Assembly: GCF_034007085.1 (NCBI RefSeq)
Contig: NZ_JAVERO010000066.1
Coordinates: 1-11,348 of the forward strand
Length of the DNA: 11,348 bases
Origin: Castellaniella sp034007085
GTDB lineage: Bacteria; Pseudomonadota; Gammaproteobacteria; Burkholderiales; Burkholderiaceae_B
Reading direction: 5' to 3'
Part shown: positions 1 to 8,102 of the stretch, one piece after another
Position numbering within the stretch: position 1 is the stretch's first letter
Layout of the letters: every line of letters starts with the position of its first letter
Position numbers and translations under genes: made by a program
Notes under the pieces: generated by a model
Told to the model about the DNA's origin: nothing
Database searches by the model: none
The model's input: only the letters and a program-made list of their open reading frames with translations

Positions 1-77
1 ATTTCGCCCCAGCGCACATCGATCCGGGTTTCAAACGTCCCAGAAGGTGTTTGAATATCAAGGGATTCTGATGACAT
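1..77 (-). CDS. Acyl-CoA thioesterase, 4HBT/YbgC-like (N-terminal fragment)
   Basis: Only the first 25 codons are in the window; the gene continues beyond position 1. The ATG at 77-75 is preceded by a good Shine-Dalgarno AGGAG (reverse complement of 85-89) with 7 nt spacing, which fixes the start. The visible peptide is open from the start to the window edge and ends in ETRIDVRWGE. A short N-terminus followed by a charged beta strand and RWG(D/E) is how 4-hydroxybenzoyl-CoA thioesterase-family hot-dog proteins usually begin, with the catalytic Asp region following. Such enzymes hydrolyse short or medium acyl-CoAs to the free acid and CoA. The gene is divergent from the ETF-ubiquinone oxidoreductase gene, which fits fatty or branched-chain acyl-CoA metabolism. 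The reading frame and ribosome binding site are seen directly. The family call rests on a few residues and no active-site residue is in view, so it is moderate only. Confidence 0.6.
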   Translation of the reverse strand, partial: MSSESLDIQTPSGTFETRIDVRWGE

Positions 78-227
78 GAATAGGCTCCTGCCGGGCGGGC
101 GGCAAAGGTGCAGTATAACGATCTGCAATACAATGGTCCGCAACACGGCGGGGACCAGCCTCGCAAGGGCGCTCTGAACGAGTTCTGCGTGCCCTCAACG
201 CTCATTCAAGCAACGGGAATTGCATCC
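78..227. promoter_or_regulatory. Divergent intergenic region, thioesterase / ETF-QO
   Basis: This 150-nt spacer separates two divergent genes and should hold both promoters. On the minus strand a TATACT hexamer (positions 118-113, 5 of 6 to the -10 consensus) lies about 36 nt before the thioesterase start, but I find no good -35 at 16-18 nt from it. On the plus strand the same AT-rich patch gives TATAAC (114-119), also without a convincing -35. Ahead of the ETF-QO start I see only a weak GGGA (215-218). No operator-like palindrome stands out. Confidence 0.3.
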
Positions 228-1874
228 ATGACTGAACGTGAATCGATGGAATACGACGTCGTCGTCGTCGGGGGGGGACCAGCCGGGCTGTCGGCAGCCA
301 TTCGCCTCAAGCAGCTGGCCGCCGAACGCGGCCAGGACGTCAGCGTCTGCGTACTGGAAAAAGCCGCCGAAATCGGCGCCCACATCCTTTCGGGCGCCGT
401 GATGGACCCTCAGGCCCTGAACGAACTCATCCCCGACTGGAAAGAACGCGGTGCCCCGCTGGATGTGGCCGTCACCAACGACCGCATCCTGTTCCTGACC
501 GAATCGGGCGCACGCGGCACGCCGGCCTGGTTGCTGCCGGACTGTTTCAAGAACCACGGCAACTACATCGTGCGCCTGGGACACGTCACCCGCTGGCTGG
601 GCGAACAGGCCGAAGCCCTGGGCGTGGACGTGTTCCCCGGCTTCGCCGCCGCGCAGATCCTCTACACTGAATCGGGCGCCGTGCGCGGCGTGCTGACCGG
701 CGACATGGGCGTGGCACGCGACGGCAGCCACACTGACGCCTACCAGCCCGGCATGGAACTGCTGGCGCGCTACACGATCTTCGCCGAAGGCTCTCGCGGC
801 CACCTGGGCCGCCAACTGATCGAAAAATACCGCCTGGACGCCGGCCGCGACCCGCAAAGCTACGCCATCGGCATCAAGGAACTCTGGGAAGTCGATCCCG
901 CCCAGTCCCAGCCCGGCACGGTCATCCATACCGCCGGCTGGCCGCTGGATTCCGATACCTACGGCGGCTCCTTCCTGTACCACCTGAACGACAACCTGGT
1001 CGCCGTGGGCCTGGTCGTGGGTCTGGATTACGCCAATCCGTGGCTTTCGCCCTTCGAGGAATTCCAGCGCTACAAGACCCACCCGGCGATCCGCACCACC
1101 TTCGAAGGCGGCAAGCGCATCGCCTACGGCGCGCGCTCGCTGACGGCGGGCGGGCTGCTGTCCCTGCCCAAGCTCTGCTTCCCCGGCGGCGCCCTGGTGG
1201 GCTGCGAAGCCGGCATGCTGAATGCATCCCGGATCAAGGGCAGCCATTCGGCCATCAAATCCGGCGCCCTGGCCGCCGAAGCCGCCTTCGACGCCCTGGC
1301 CGCTGGCCGCAGCCACGACGAACTGACCGCCTACCCGGCGGCCTTCGAGCGTTCCTGGCTGCATGCCGAACTGAACAAATCACGCAACTTCAAGCAGTGG
1401 TTCAAAAAAGGCCGTACCGTCGGCACGCTGATGACGGGTATCGAACAGTGGCTGTTCAAGGGCAAGATGCCCTGGACCATCCATCGCACCAAGCCGGACC
1501 ACGCCTGTCTGCAGCCCGCAGCCGAATGCGCGCGCATCGACTATCCGAAACCCGATGGCAAGCTGACCTTTGACCGTCTCAGTTCGGTGTTCATTTCCAA
1601 CACCAACCATGACGAAAACGAACCCGTTCACCTGACGCTCAAGGACGAGACCGTGCCGGTTGCAGTCAACCTGGCAAAATTCGGCGGCCCCGAGGCCCGC
1701 TTCTGTCCGGCCGGGGTCTACGAATTCGTCAAGACCGAGACCGGCGAAGACCGCTTGCAGATCAACGCGCAGAACTGCGTGCACTGCAAGACCTGCGACA
1801 TCAAGGACCCCACCCAGAACATCGTCTGGGTGACGCCCCAGGGGGGCGAAGGCCCGGTCTACAACGGCATGTAA
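228..1874 (+). CDS. Electron transfer flavoprotein-ubiquinone oxidoreductase (ETF dehydrogenase)
   Basis: This is a 548-residue FAD and 4Fe-4S protein of the inner membrane surface. It takes electrons from reduced electron transfer flavoprotein, itself reduced by acyl-CoA and branched-chain acyl-CoA dehydrogenases, and passes them to ubiquinone. The N-terminal Rossmann FAD motif is VVVVGGGPAG at residues 11-20. A later GCEAGMLNASRIKGSHSAIKSG region begins near residue 325 and is typical of the family. The C-terminal ferredoxin-like domain carries the four cluster ligands Cys493 (FCPAGVYEF) and Cys517, Cys520 and Cys523 (NCVHCKTCDIKDP), and the protein ends in the usual GGEGPVYNGM. Length matches bacterial homologues, so it appears intact. 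The frame is open back to a GTG at 108, but that 40-residue extension does not resemble the family and has no ribosome binding site, so I take the ATG at 228; the ATG at 246 is also possible. It is divergent from a thioesterase gene and followed by marC. Confidence 0.96.
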   Translation: MTERESMEYDVVVVGGGPAGLSAAIRLKQLAAERGQDVSVCVLEKAAEIGAHILSGAVMDPQALNELIPDWKERGAPLDVAVTNDRILFLTESGARGTPAWLLPDCFKNHGNYIVRLGHVTRWLGEQAEALGVDVFPGFAAAQILYTESGAVRGVLTGDMGVARDGSHTDAYQPGMELLARYTIFAEGSRGHLGRQLIEKYRLDAGRDPQSYAIGIKELWEVDPAQSQPGTVIHTAGWPLDSDTYGGSFLYHLNDNLVAVGLVVGLDYANPWLSPFEEFQRYKTHPAIRTTFEGGKRIAYGARSLTAGGLLSLPKLCFPGGALVGCEAGMLNASRIKGSHSAIKSGALAAEAAFDALAAGRSHDELTAYPAAFERSWLHAELNKSRNFKQWFKKGRTVGTLMTGIEQWLFKGKMPWTIHRTKPDHACLQPAAECARIDYPKPDGKLTFDRLSSVFISNTNHDENEPVHLTLKDETVPVAVNLAKFGGPEARFCPAGVYEFVKTETGEDRLQINAQNCVHCKTCDIKDPTQNIVWVTPQGGEGPVYNGM

Positions 1875-1882
1875 AATGCGCC

Positions 1883-1906
1883 CCGGGCGCCATGCGCGGC
1901 GCCCGG
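1883..1906 (+). terminator. GC-rich hairpin between the ETF-QO gene and marC
   Basis: A perfect 9-bp stem, CCGGGCGCC (1883-1891) with GGCGCCCGG (1898-1906), closes a 6-nt loop only 8 nt after the ETF-QO stop codon. No uridine tract follows (the next bases are TTCCGA), so it is not a canonical intrinsic terminator. It could attenuate or stabilise a transcript that continues into marC 40 nt downstream. Confidence 0.4.
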
Positions 1907-1946
1907 TTCCGATCACACAGTCCTGCCGGGCGCAAGCCCATCGCCG

Positions 1947-2600
1947 ATGGATATTGCTTTCGCCACCAAGTTCCTGGGCGCGCTGTTCGCCATCATGAAC
2001 CCCTTCATCACCCTGCCGCTGTTCCTGGCGATCACGGCCAGCAAGACCGTGGCCGAACAGCGCAGCCAGGCCGTGGCCATTCTGCTCTACACCCTGGCGA
2101 TGTGCGTCATCATCTCGCTGGCCGGCAGCCACATCATCCGCTTCTTCGACGTCAGCCTGGATTCCTTCCGTGTCGCAGGGGGACTGGTGCTCAGCGGCAT
2201 CGCGCTGTCCATGCTCAACGGCCAGCCGATCACATCCCACGAACGCGCCACCCAGGAAAAGAACGCCGGGGGCCCGGCAGCGCGCGCCGAGGTCGAGGAC
2301 AACCCCGCGTTCTATCCCCTGACCTTTCCCATGATCGTCGGCCCCGGCACCATCGCCACACTGATCATCTACGGAGCCCAGGCGCACCAGTCAAAGCAAT
2401 ACCTGGCCTTTGGCGCCGTGCTGGCCATCGTCCTGGCCGCCCTGTTCGCCGTGCTGTATTTTGCCGCCTCGATCGGCAAACTGCTGTCCACCAAGATGCG
2501 CGTCATCATGGCCCGCATCATGGGCATGATCCTGGCCGCCATCGCGGTGGAAATGGTGTTCGCGGGCACCCGGGCACTGCTGCCGGGTCTGGCGCACTGA
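1947..2600 (+). CDS. MarC family integral membrane protein (UPF0056)
   Basis: This is a 217-residue protein of the MarC/UPF0056 family, predicted to span the inner membrane six times. Likely segments are near residues 7-29, 44-66, 73-91, 124-144, 153-175 and 187-210. Family hallmarks are the two related half-motifs: AIMNPFITLPLFLAIT (15-30) in the first helix and TFPMIVGPGTIATLI (126-140) after the central hydrophilic loop, which is rich in charged residues (97-119). The biochemical function of the family is not established. The name comes from early linkage to the mar locus, and a direct role in multidrug resistance has not held up; transport of small molecules is a guess. The start ATG has only a poor ribosome binding site, but the first helix needs it and no other in-frame start lies upstream. 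It follows the ETF-QO gene on the same strand after 72 nt and faces acs convergently. The family is clear, the role unknown. Confidence 0.92.
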   Translation: MDIAFATKFLGALFAIMNPFITLPLFLAITASKTVAEQRSQAVAILLYTLAMCVIISLAGSHIIRFFDVSLDSFRVAGGLVLSGIALSMLNGQPITSHERATQEKNAGGPAARAEVEDNPAFYPLTFPMIVGPGTIATLIIYGAQAHQSKQYLAFGAVLAIVLAALFAVLYFAASIGKLLSTKMRVIMARIMGMILAAIAVEMVFAGTRALLPGLAH

Positions 2601-2701
2601 CAGCCCGCACCTGCCGCACCAACGGTACGCCGGGCCGATGCCACGGACACGCACGTATTGCAGGGGTTGCATCAGATTGCAGGTGCAGCAGCGCCGGAAC
2701 G

Positions 2702-2731
2702 AAAAGAAAAAAGGCGGGAATGATTCCCGCC
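2702..2731 (-). terminator. Intrinsic terminator of acs
   Basis: Read on the minus strand, GGCGGGAAT and ATTCCCGCC (2731-2723 and 2721-2713) form a perfect GC-rich stem with a very short loop. It is followed immediately by TTTTTTCTTTTC (2712-2701). It sits about 65 nt after the acs stop codon. On the plus strand the same hairpin is followed by a C run rather than T, so it should not stop transcripts from marC efficiently. Confidence 0.9.
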
Positions 2732-2796
2732 CCCCCTGGTCGTGTCCGGCGTCCTGGATCGCAGCACGCCGTTCAACACGCTTTACGGCCCCTTTT

Positions 2797-4776
2797 TTAC
2801 TGCACCTGGGCCAACTGATCCAGAATGCCGGGGTTTTCCAGTGTGGAAACGTCCTGGGTGATCGGCTCGCCCTTGGCGACCACGCGCAACAGGCGGCGCA
2901 TGATCTTGCCTGAACGCGTCTTGGGCAGGTTTTCACCAAAGCGGATTTCGCGCGGCTTGGCGATGGGGCCGATTTCCTTGGCCACCCAATCGCGCAATTG
3001 CCTGGCCACCGCAGCCGCCTGATCCCCCTGGGGCAGCGGACCATTGAGCACCACGAAAGCCACCACGGCCTCGCCCGTCGTGTCGTCCGGGCGGCCCACC
3101 ACGGCGGCCTCGGCCACCAGTTCATGCGCCACCAGGGCGGATTCGACCTCCATCGTGCCCAGGCGATGGCCCGAGACGTTCAGCACGTCGTCGATGCGGC
3201 CCATGATCCAGAAATACCCATCCTTGTCCCGCTGCGCGCCATCACCCGCCAGGTAGTAGCCTTTGAGTTCTTCCGGGAAATAGGTCTTTTTGAAGCGTTC
3301 CGGATCCCCCCAGATCGTGCGGATCATCGAAGGCCACGGGCGACGGATCACCAGGAACCCGCCCTTGCCGCGCTCGACTTCCTCGCCGGTTTCATCGACG
3401 ATGGCCGCATCGATGCCGGGCAGCGGCAAGGTGCAGGAACCGGGCTTGAGCGGCGTGGCGCCCGGCAGCGGGGTGATCATGTGCGCCCCGGTTTCGGTCT
3501 GCCACCAGGTGTCGATCACCGGGCAACGCTGGTTGCCGACGTTGTTGTAGTACCAGACCCAGGCTTCGGGGTTGATCGGTTCGCCCACCGAACCGATGAT
3601 GCGCAAGGAACTGAGGTCAAAGGATTTCGGGTGGACCTTGGGATCGGATTCGGACAGCTTGGTCAGCGAACGGATGGCCGTCGGCGCGGTGTAGAAGACC
3701 GTGACCTTGTGTGTCTGGATCATCTTCCAGAAACGGCTGGCATCCGGATAGGTCGGCACGCCTTCGAATACGACCTGTGTCACGCCAGCCGCCAGCGGCC
3801 CGTAAGTGACATAGGAATGGCCCGTCACCCAGCCGACATCAGCGGTGCACCAGAAGACATCATCCGGCTTGGCATCGAAGGTCCATTGCATGGTCATCAG
3901 CGACCACAGCAGGAACCCGGCGCTGGAATGCTGCACGCCCTTGGGCTTGCCGGTGGAACCGGACGTATACAGGATGAACAGCGGGTGATCGGCGTCCACG
4001 GCGACCGGGGGGCAATCCGTGGACTGCCCCTGGATGACGTCGTGCCACCACAGGTCACGATCGGCGTTCCACTGGACCTCGGCACCGGCACGCTTGTAGG
4101 TAATGACCTTGCGCACGGCATCGCAACCGCCCATGGCCAGTGCCTCGTCCACGGCGGCCTTCAGCGGGATGACCTTGCCGCCCCTAAGCTGGGCATCAGC
4201 GGTGATCACCAGCGTGGCGCCGACGTCCACGGCGCGTTCGTGGATGCTCTTGGACGAAAAACCGCCGAACACCACGGAATGGATCAGCCCCAGGCGGGCA
4301 CAGGCCTGCATGGCGACCACGGCTTCGATCGACATCGGCAAGTAGATGATGGCGCGTTCGCCTGCCTGGTAGCCCAGGGATTTCAGCGCGTTGGCGAATT
4401 GCGAAACCCGCGCATGCAGTTCCTTGTAGGTGACCTTGGTCACCTGGCCATCATCGGCCTCGAAGATGATGGCGACACGCTGTTCGACCGGGGTCCCCAG
4501 GTGCTTGTCCAGGCAATTGGCCGAAACATTCAGCTGGCCATCGGGGTACCACTTGTAGAACGGCGCATTGGATTCGTCCAGCACCTGGGTGAACGGTCGG
4601 GTCCAGCGCAGATTTTCATTGGCCAGGCGGGCCCAGAAGGCATCGGGATCGCGTCTGGCTTCGTCACACAGGGCCTGGTAGCCCTCCATTCCCGATACAT
4701 TGGCCTGCTTGACAAGGTCCGCAGGCGGCGGAAACACCCGGTTTTCCACCAATATGGATTCAATCTCCGTGGTCAT
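2797..4776 (-). CDS. acs: Acetyl-CoA synthetase (AMP-forming acetate-CoA ligase)
   Basis: This is a cytoplasmic enzyme that converts acetate, ATP and CoA to acetyl-CoA through acetyl-adenylate, used for acetate assimilation at low concentration. The product is 659 residues, normal for Acs. Visible motifs are the ATP-binding loop YTSGSTGKPKG (270-280), TADVGWVTGHSY (311-322), and WWQTETG (424-430), which holds the tryptophan that limits the pocket to acetate in known Acs structures. Next come the hinge region GRIDDVLNVSGHRLG (526-540) and PKTRSGK (618-624), whose Lys624 is the lysine known to be controlled by reversible acetylation in this family. Shine-Dalgarno AGGAG (reverse complement of 4783-4787) lies 6 nt before the ATG. 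It lies downstream of prpE and the MFS gene on the same strand after a 118-nt gap, so it may share their transcript or have its own promoter. A strong terminator follows. Confidence 0.97.
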   Translation of the reverse strand: MTTEIESILVENRVFPPPADLVKQANVSGMEGYQALCDEARRDPDAFWARLANENLRWTRPFTQVLDESNAPFYKWYPDGQLNVSANCLDKHLGTPVEQRVAIIFEADDGQVTKVTYKELHARVSQFANALKSLGYQAGERAIIYLPMSIEAVVAMQACARLGLIHSVVFGGFSSKSIHERAVDVGATLVITADAQLRGGKVIPLKAAVDEALAMGGCDAVRKVITYKRAGAEVQWNADRDLWWHDVIQGQSTDCPPVAVDADHPLFILYTSGSTGKPKGVQHSSAGFLLWSLMTMQWTFDAKPDDVFWCTADVGWVTGHSYVTYGPLAAGVTQVVFEGVPTYPDASRFWKMIQTHKVTVFYTAPTAIRSLTKLSESDPKVHPKSFDLSSLRIIGSVGEPINPEAWVWYYNNVGNQRCPVIDTWWQTETGAHMITPLPGATPLKPGSCTLPLPGIDAAIVDETGEEVERGKGGFLVIRRPWPSMIRTIWGDPERFKKTYFPEELKGYYLAGDGAQRDKDGYFWIMGRIDDVLNVSGHRLGTMEVESALVAHELVAEAAVVGRPDDTTGEAVVAFVVLNGPLPQGDQAAAVARQLRDWVAKEIGPIAKPREIRFGENLPKTRSGKIMRRLLRVVAKGEPITQDVSTLENPGILDQLAQVQ

Positions 4777-4865
4777 GGCTCGCTCCTGAGTTCAGTGATG
4801 GTTTCACTTTATGTTTGAATTTCCACAACCGTACCGCACGATGCTTACTCGACCCTGACAAATGT

Positions 4866-4887
4866 GACCCGTCCTCTCCGGCGGGTC
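4866..4887 (-). terminator. Weak hairpin after the MFS gene, upstream of acs
   Basis: On the minus strand GACCCG (4887-4882) pairs with CGGGTC (4871-4866) around a 10-nt loop, starting 7 nt after the MFS stop codon. The bases that follow (ACATTTGTC) are only mildly T-rich, so termination would be partial at best. The rest of the 118-nt gap up to acs shows an AT-rich patch (roughly 4799-4830) but no promoter with two good hexamers. Confidence 0.3.
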
Positions 4888-4894
4888 TTCGGCG

Positions 4895-6205
4895 TTACTT
4901 GCCCGCGTCGCGGGCGCGGATGCCACGTTCAAAATCCAGACGGCCCAGCAGCGCCAGCCCCGCCAGAAAGAACCCCCCGGTCGCCAGCAGGGCGACGCGA
5001 TGATTGCCTGCGGTCGCCCAGACCAGCACACCGTAGAACAGGGGGCCGACCACGGCGGCCAGTTGCACGGCAAAAGTCCACAAGGCAAAGAATTCCGCCG
5101 GACGATTGCCCGGCGCCAGTACCCCGACCATGGCGCGCCCCGCGCTCTGGCTGGTACCCATGCACAATCCAGCCAAGGCGGCCGCTGACCAGAACACCGG
5201 CAGAGCACGCGCCGAGGCCGCCAACAACACCATGGCCAGCCACCCCAGCAGGGTCAGGGCCAGCGCCCTGCGATGACCAATGCGATCCTGCAGGTAGCCA
5301 AAGCCGAAAGCCCCGACCGCAGCACCGATATTCACCAGAAATACCAGCAGCATGGTTTGCTGCATGCCGAATCCCATGACCTCGGTCGCGTAGACTGCCG
5401 ACAGCGTGATCACCACCGCGATCCCTGCCTGATAGCAGGCGATGCACAGCAACAGACGGCGGAAATCAGGAAAATCCCTGCGGGTCTCGCGCCACGCCAC
5501 CCGCAACCGGGCCAGCATCGCAACCGGCTCCCGGACCGTCCCAACAACAGGTTCACGCAGCCACAGAAACGCCGGCAGCGCCGCAGTGGCAAACAGGACA
5601 GCGGTCATCCCCATGACCCAGGGAACATAGGCCTGGGCCGGCAGGCCGTCGGCTTCAGCCCGGACCGCGATCCATAAGGCCAGGCCCAGGGCCAACATGC
5701 CGCCGAAATAGCCAAAGCTCCAGCCCCAGCCGGACACCCGCCCCATGGCTTCAGGCCGGGCCAGTCCCGGCAGAAAGGACGCCACCGCCGATTCACCGAT
5801 GCAGTAACAGGCATTGGACAGCGCCAGCCACAGCAGGCCCCAGGCAATGTCGCCCGGCCCCACGCTGGCCAGCACCGCCGTGGCCAGCACGCAGCCCGCC
5901 GTACTGGCAAACAGCAGCCGGCGGTGGCCAGCGCGGGCATCCGCCCAGGCGCCCAGGCCCGGCATCCACAGCATCACCACCAGATAGGACAGGGACAGTG
6001 CGGCCGTCAGCGCCAGGGTGCCCCAGTGTTCCCCTGCCGCCACCACCCCGACGAAATAGGCGTTGAATACCGTCGTCAGCACCACGGTGGTGTAGCCGGA
6101 ATTGGCGAAATCGTACATCGCCCAGGACCAGACCTCGCGCCGCGTCACTCCGGGCCGAAGCGGCGAGCCGGCCCGCAGATTGGCTTTGTCCCTGTCGCTG
6201 CTCAC
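4895..6205 (-). CDS. MFS transporter, UMF1 (Atg22-like) family
   Basis: This is a 436-residue inner-membrane protein with about 12 hydrophobic segments. The opening SWAMYDFANSGYTTVVLTTV (27-46), GWGWSFGYFGGM (159-170) and NIGAAVGAFGFGYLQDRIG (292-310) resemble the UMF1 group of the major facilitator superfamily. MFS motif-A-like loops appear in both halves: GAWADARAGHRR (85-96) and GYLQDRIGHRR (303-313). The start is GTG, and its first bases overlap the prpE stop as GTGA (6205-6202), so translation is probably coupled to prpE. Substrates of bacterial UMF1 proteins are generally unknown; fungal Atg22 exports amino acids from the vacuole. From position between prpE and acs, a short-chain organic acid or a related metabolite is a reasonable but unproven substrate. 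Family call is good, direction and substrate are open. Confidence 0.88.
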   Translation of the reverse strand: MSSDRDKANLRAGSPLRPGVTRREVWSWAMYDFANSGYTTVVLTTVFNAYFVGVVAAGEHWGTLALTAALSLSYLVVMLWMPGLGAWADARAGHRRLLFASTAGCVLATAVLASVGPGDIAWGLLWLALSNACYCIGESAVASFLPGLARPEAMGRVSGWGWSFGYFGGMLALGLALWIAVRAEADGLPAQAYVPWVMGMTAVLFATAALPAFLWLREPVVGTVREPVAMLARLRVAWRETRRDFPDFRRLLLCIACYQAGIAVVITLSAVYATEVMGFGMQQTMLLVFLVNIGAAVGAFGFGYLQDRIGHRRALALTLLGWLAMVLLAASARALPVFWSAAALAGLCMGTSQSAGRAMVGVLAPGNRPAEFFALWTFAVQLAAVVGPLFYGVLVWATAGNHRVALLATGGFFLAGLALLGRLDFERGIRARDAGK

Positions 6206-8088
6206 AACACGTCGCGGATCTGGTCCAGCGCGACGGGATCCTCGATCGTCGTCAGATCACCCGGATCGCGGCCCTCGCACAGCGCCACGATGGCGCGGCG
6301 CAGGACCTTGCCCGAGCGGGTCTTGGGCAGACTGTTGACGAACAGGATGCGCGCCGGGCGGGCCACCGCGCCATTGCGCTGCTCGATGACGCGCTTGATT
6401 TCGGCTTCCAGACGGTCACGGACGCCGGATTCCCCCAGCATGGCCGGGTTGCGCAGCACTGCAAAGGCCATGGCCTCCTGGCCCTTGAGCGAATCCGTCA
6501 CCCCGACGACCGCCGATTCGGCCACGGCCGGGTGCGTATTGACCGATTCTTCGATCTCGCGCGTGCCCAGGCGGTGCCCGGCGACATTGATCACATCGTC
6601 CGTGCGACCCAGGATGTACCAGTAGCCATCCTCGTCCACCCGCCCCCAATCGGAAGTCGAATAGCAGAGACGCCCGGGGAAGGACTGGAAATAGGTGCGC
6701 ACGAAGCGCTCGTCATTGCCCCAGATCGTGCTCATTGCGCCCGGCGGCAGCGGCGGTTCGATCGCCACCACCCCCTTCTGGCCGGCGCCGCAGTCCTGTC
6801 CCGTGGTTTCGTCGACCACACGCGCGTCATAGCCATAGACCGGAAAGGACGGACTGCCGAAACGAGTCGGGACTTCCTCGACCCCGGGTTGGGCCGACAG
6901 GATCGGCCAGCCGGTCTCGGTCTGCCAATAATTGTCGATCACCGGCTTGCCCAGCGCCTCGGACAGCCATTGGCCGGTGAGTTCATCGAGTGGCTCGCCC
7001 GCCAGGTAGATGCGTTCCAGGCTGGACAGATCGTGCCGTCTGAGCAGCGCCGGGTCATGTTTTTTCAGCACACGGATCGCCGTGGGCGCAGAAAACAGCA
7101 CATTGACGCGATAGGTCTCGACGATGCGCCACAGGATGGCTGCATCCGGGCGCACGGGCGTGCCCTCGTACATGACAGTGGCCTGGCCATTGAGCAGCGG
7201 CCCGTAGACGACATACGAATGTCCCACCACCCAGCCCACGTCGCTGCTGGAAAAATACACATCACCCGGCTTGCCGCCATAGATGTATTCCATGGACGCG
7301 CACAGCGCCACCGCATAGCCGCCGACATCCCGCTGGACGCCCTTGGGGTTGCCGGTGGTGCCCGAGGTATACAGGATATAGCTGGGTGCACTGGATTCCA
7401 GCCAGACGACTGGCACCTGGGCATCCAGGTGCCGCGCCCGCAGCGGCGCGTATTCCAGGTCTCGGCCTGCCGTCAGGTCCATGGGCGCCAGGCCCCGGTT
7501 CACCAGCACGACGTGTTCCGGCGCATGAGATGACTGGGCGATCGCCTGGTCCAACAGGGGTTTGTAGGCGATCGGCCGCCCCCCCCGCGAACCCGCATCG
7601 GTGGACACGATCACCCGGGGCTGGGCGTCGTCGATGCGCTGTGCCAGATTGTGCGCGGCAAAACCGCCGAACACGACGGAATGGATGGCCCCGAGCCGCG
7701 CACAGGCCAGCATGAAAAAGGCTGCCTGGGGAATCATGGGCAGATAGATCAGCACGCGATCACCCTGCACGACCCCGAGTTCCTGCAGGGTGGCTGCAGC
7801 AGCGTTGACCTCGCGCGCAAGATCGGCGCGGGTATAGACGATTTCCTGGTCGACTTCCGTGGACACCCAGATCAGGGCAGGCTGGTCACCCTGGGTCTCG
7901 AGCCAGCGATCGACCGCGTTGTAGCACAGATTGGTGCGTCCGCCGACGAACCAACGTGCAAACGGCGGACGGGAATAGTCCAGCACCTGGGAAAAAGGGG
8001 TTTCCCAGTGAATGCGCTGGGCCTCGCGCGCCCAGAAGGCGTCCCGATCCTGGATCGACTGGCGATGGAATTCACGGATTTTCTGCAT
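6202..8088 (-). CDS. prpE: Propionyl-CoA synthetase (propionate-CoA ligase)
   Basis: This is an AMP-forming acyl-CoA synthetase of the cytoplasm that activates propionate to propionyl-CoA for the methylcitrate cycle. From the ATG at 8088 it is 628 residues, the length remembered for Salmonella PrpE. Motifs are the ATP loop YTSGTTGNPKG (240-250), SSDVGWVVGHSYVVYGPL (281-298), DNYWQTETGWPI (385-396), the hinge GRTDDVINVAGHRLG (494-508) and PKTRSGK (588-594), with the catalytic lysine Lys594 that is an acylation-control site in this family. A VQRDVGGYAVAL stretch after the ATP loop separates it from Acs. The frame stays open to 8214, but Shine-Dalgarno GGAGA 7 nt before the ATG and family length favour 8088. 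No prpB, prpC or prpD is in the window. It is the first gene of a block with the overlapping MFS gene and then acs. Confidence 0.94.
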   Translation of the reverse strand: MQKIREFHRQSIQDRDAFWAREAQRIHWETPFSQVLDYSRPPFARWFVGGRTNLCYNAVDRWLETQGDQPALIWVSTEVDQEIVYTRADLAREVNAAAATLQELGVVQGDRVLIYLPMIPQAAFFMLACARLGAIHSVVFGGFAAHNLAQRIDDAQPRVIVSTDAGSRGGRPIAYKPLLDQAIAQSSHAPEHVVLVNRGLAPMDLTAGRDLEYAPLRARHLDAQVPVVWLESSAPSYILYTSGTTGNPKGVQRDVGGYAVALCASMEYIYGGKPGDVYFSSSDVGWVVGHSYVVYGPLLNGQATVMYEGTPVRPDAAILWRIVETYRVNVLFSAPTAIRVLKKHDPALLRRHDLSSLERIYLAGEPLDELTGQWLSEALGKPVIDNYWQTETGWPILSAQPGVEEVPTRFGSPSFPVYGYDARVVDETTGQDCGAGQKGVVAIEPPLPPGAMSTIWGNDERFVRTYFQSFPGRLCYSTSDWGRVDEDGYWYILGRTDDVINVAGHRLGTREIEESVNTHPAVAESAVVGVTDSLKGQEAMAFAVLRNPAMLGESGVRDRLEAEIKRVIEQRNGAVARPARILFVNSLPKTRSGKVLRRAIVALCEGRDPGDLTTIEDPVALDQIRDVL

Positions 8089-8095
8089 GGGTTCG

Positions 8096-8100
8096 TCTCC
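8096..8100 (-). promoter_or_regulatory. Shine-Dalgarno of prpE, decides the start
   Basis: GGAGA on the minus strand lies 7 nt upstream of the ATG at 8088-8086. It argues against longer starts in the same frame that reach back to 8214. It is 2 nt downstream of the right arm of the inverted repeat in the leader, so folding of the leader could affect its access. Confidence 0.7.
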
Positions 8101-8102
8101 GG

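Noticed and set aside
108..227. 40-residue N-terminal extension of ETF-QO from a GTG at 108
   Set aside because: No ribosome binding site, no family resemblance, and the extension would use up the divergent promoter region. The ATG at 228 gives the usual N-terminus.
195..1364. 389-codon open frame on the minus strand opposite the ETF-QO gene
   Set aside because: Antisense to a well-recognised gene, with low-complexity Gly/Ala/Val/Gln composition and no motif; a codon-bias shadow.
1380..2387. 335-codon minus-strand frame spanning the end of the ETF-QO gene and marC
   Set aside because: Overlaps two supported genes on the opposite strand; Gly/Asp/Gln-rich with no recognisable domain.
2601..2796. 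Small gene or RNA between marC and acs
   Set aside because: The short open frame at 2638-2913 runs into acs and has no ribosome binding site. Apart from the acs terminator, only loose repeats (TTGCAGG, CAGGTGC/GCACCTG) are present.
1892..2818. 308-codon plus-strand frame overlapping marC
   Set aside because: It is an alternate frame of marC with Arg/His/Pro/Gly-rich composition, and it runs into the acs terminator region.
2998..4818. 606-codon open frame on the plus strand opposite acs
   Set aside because: It lies wholly antisense to a textbook Acs gene. Its translation is rich in Arg, Gly, His and Asp without domains, as expected for the shadow of a GC-rich gene with high third-position GC.
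4777..4894. CRP-like site or strong promoter in front of acs
   Set aside because: Acs genes are CRP-regulated in enterics, so I looked for TGTGA-N6-TCACA and paired hexamers; only half matches such as TGTGA near 4863 were found.
6532..7533. 333-codon plus-strand frame opposite prpE
   Set aside because: Antisense shadow of a clear PrpE gene; no ribosome binding site or motif.
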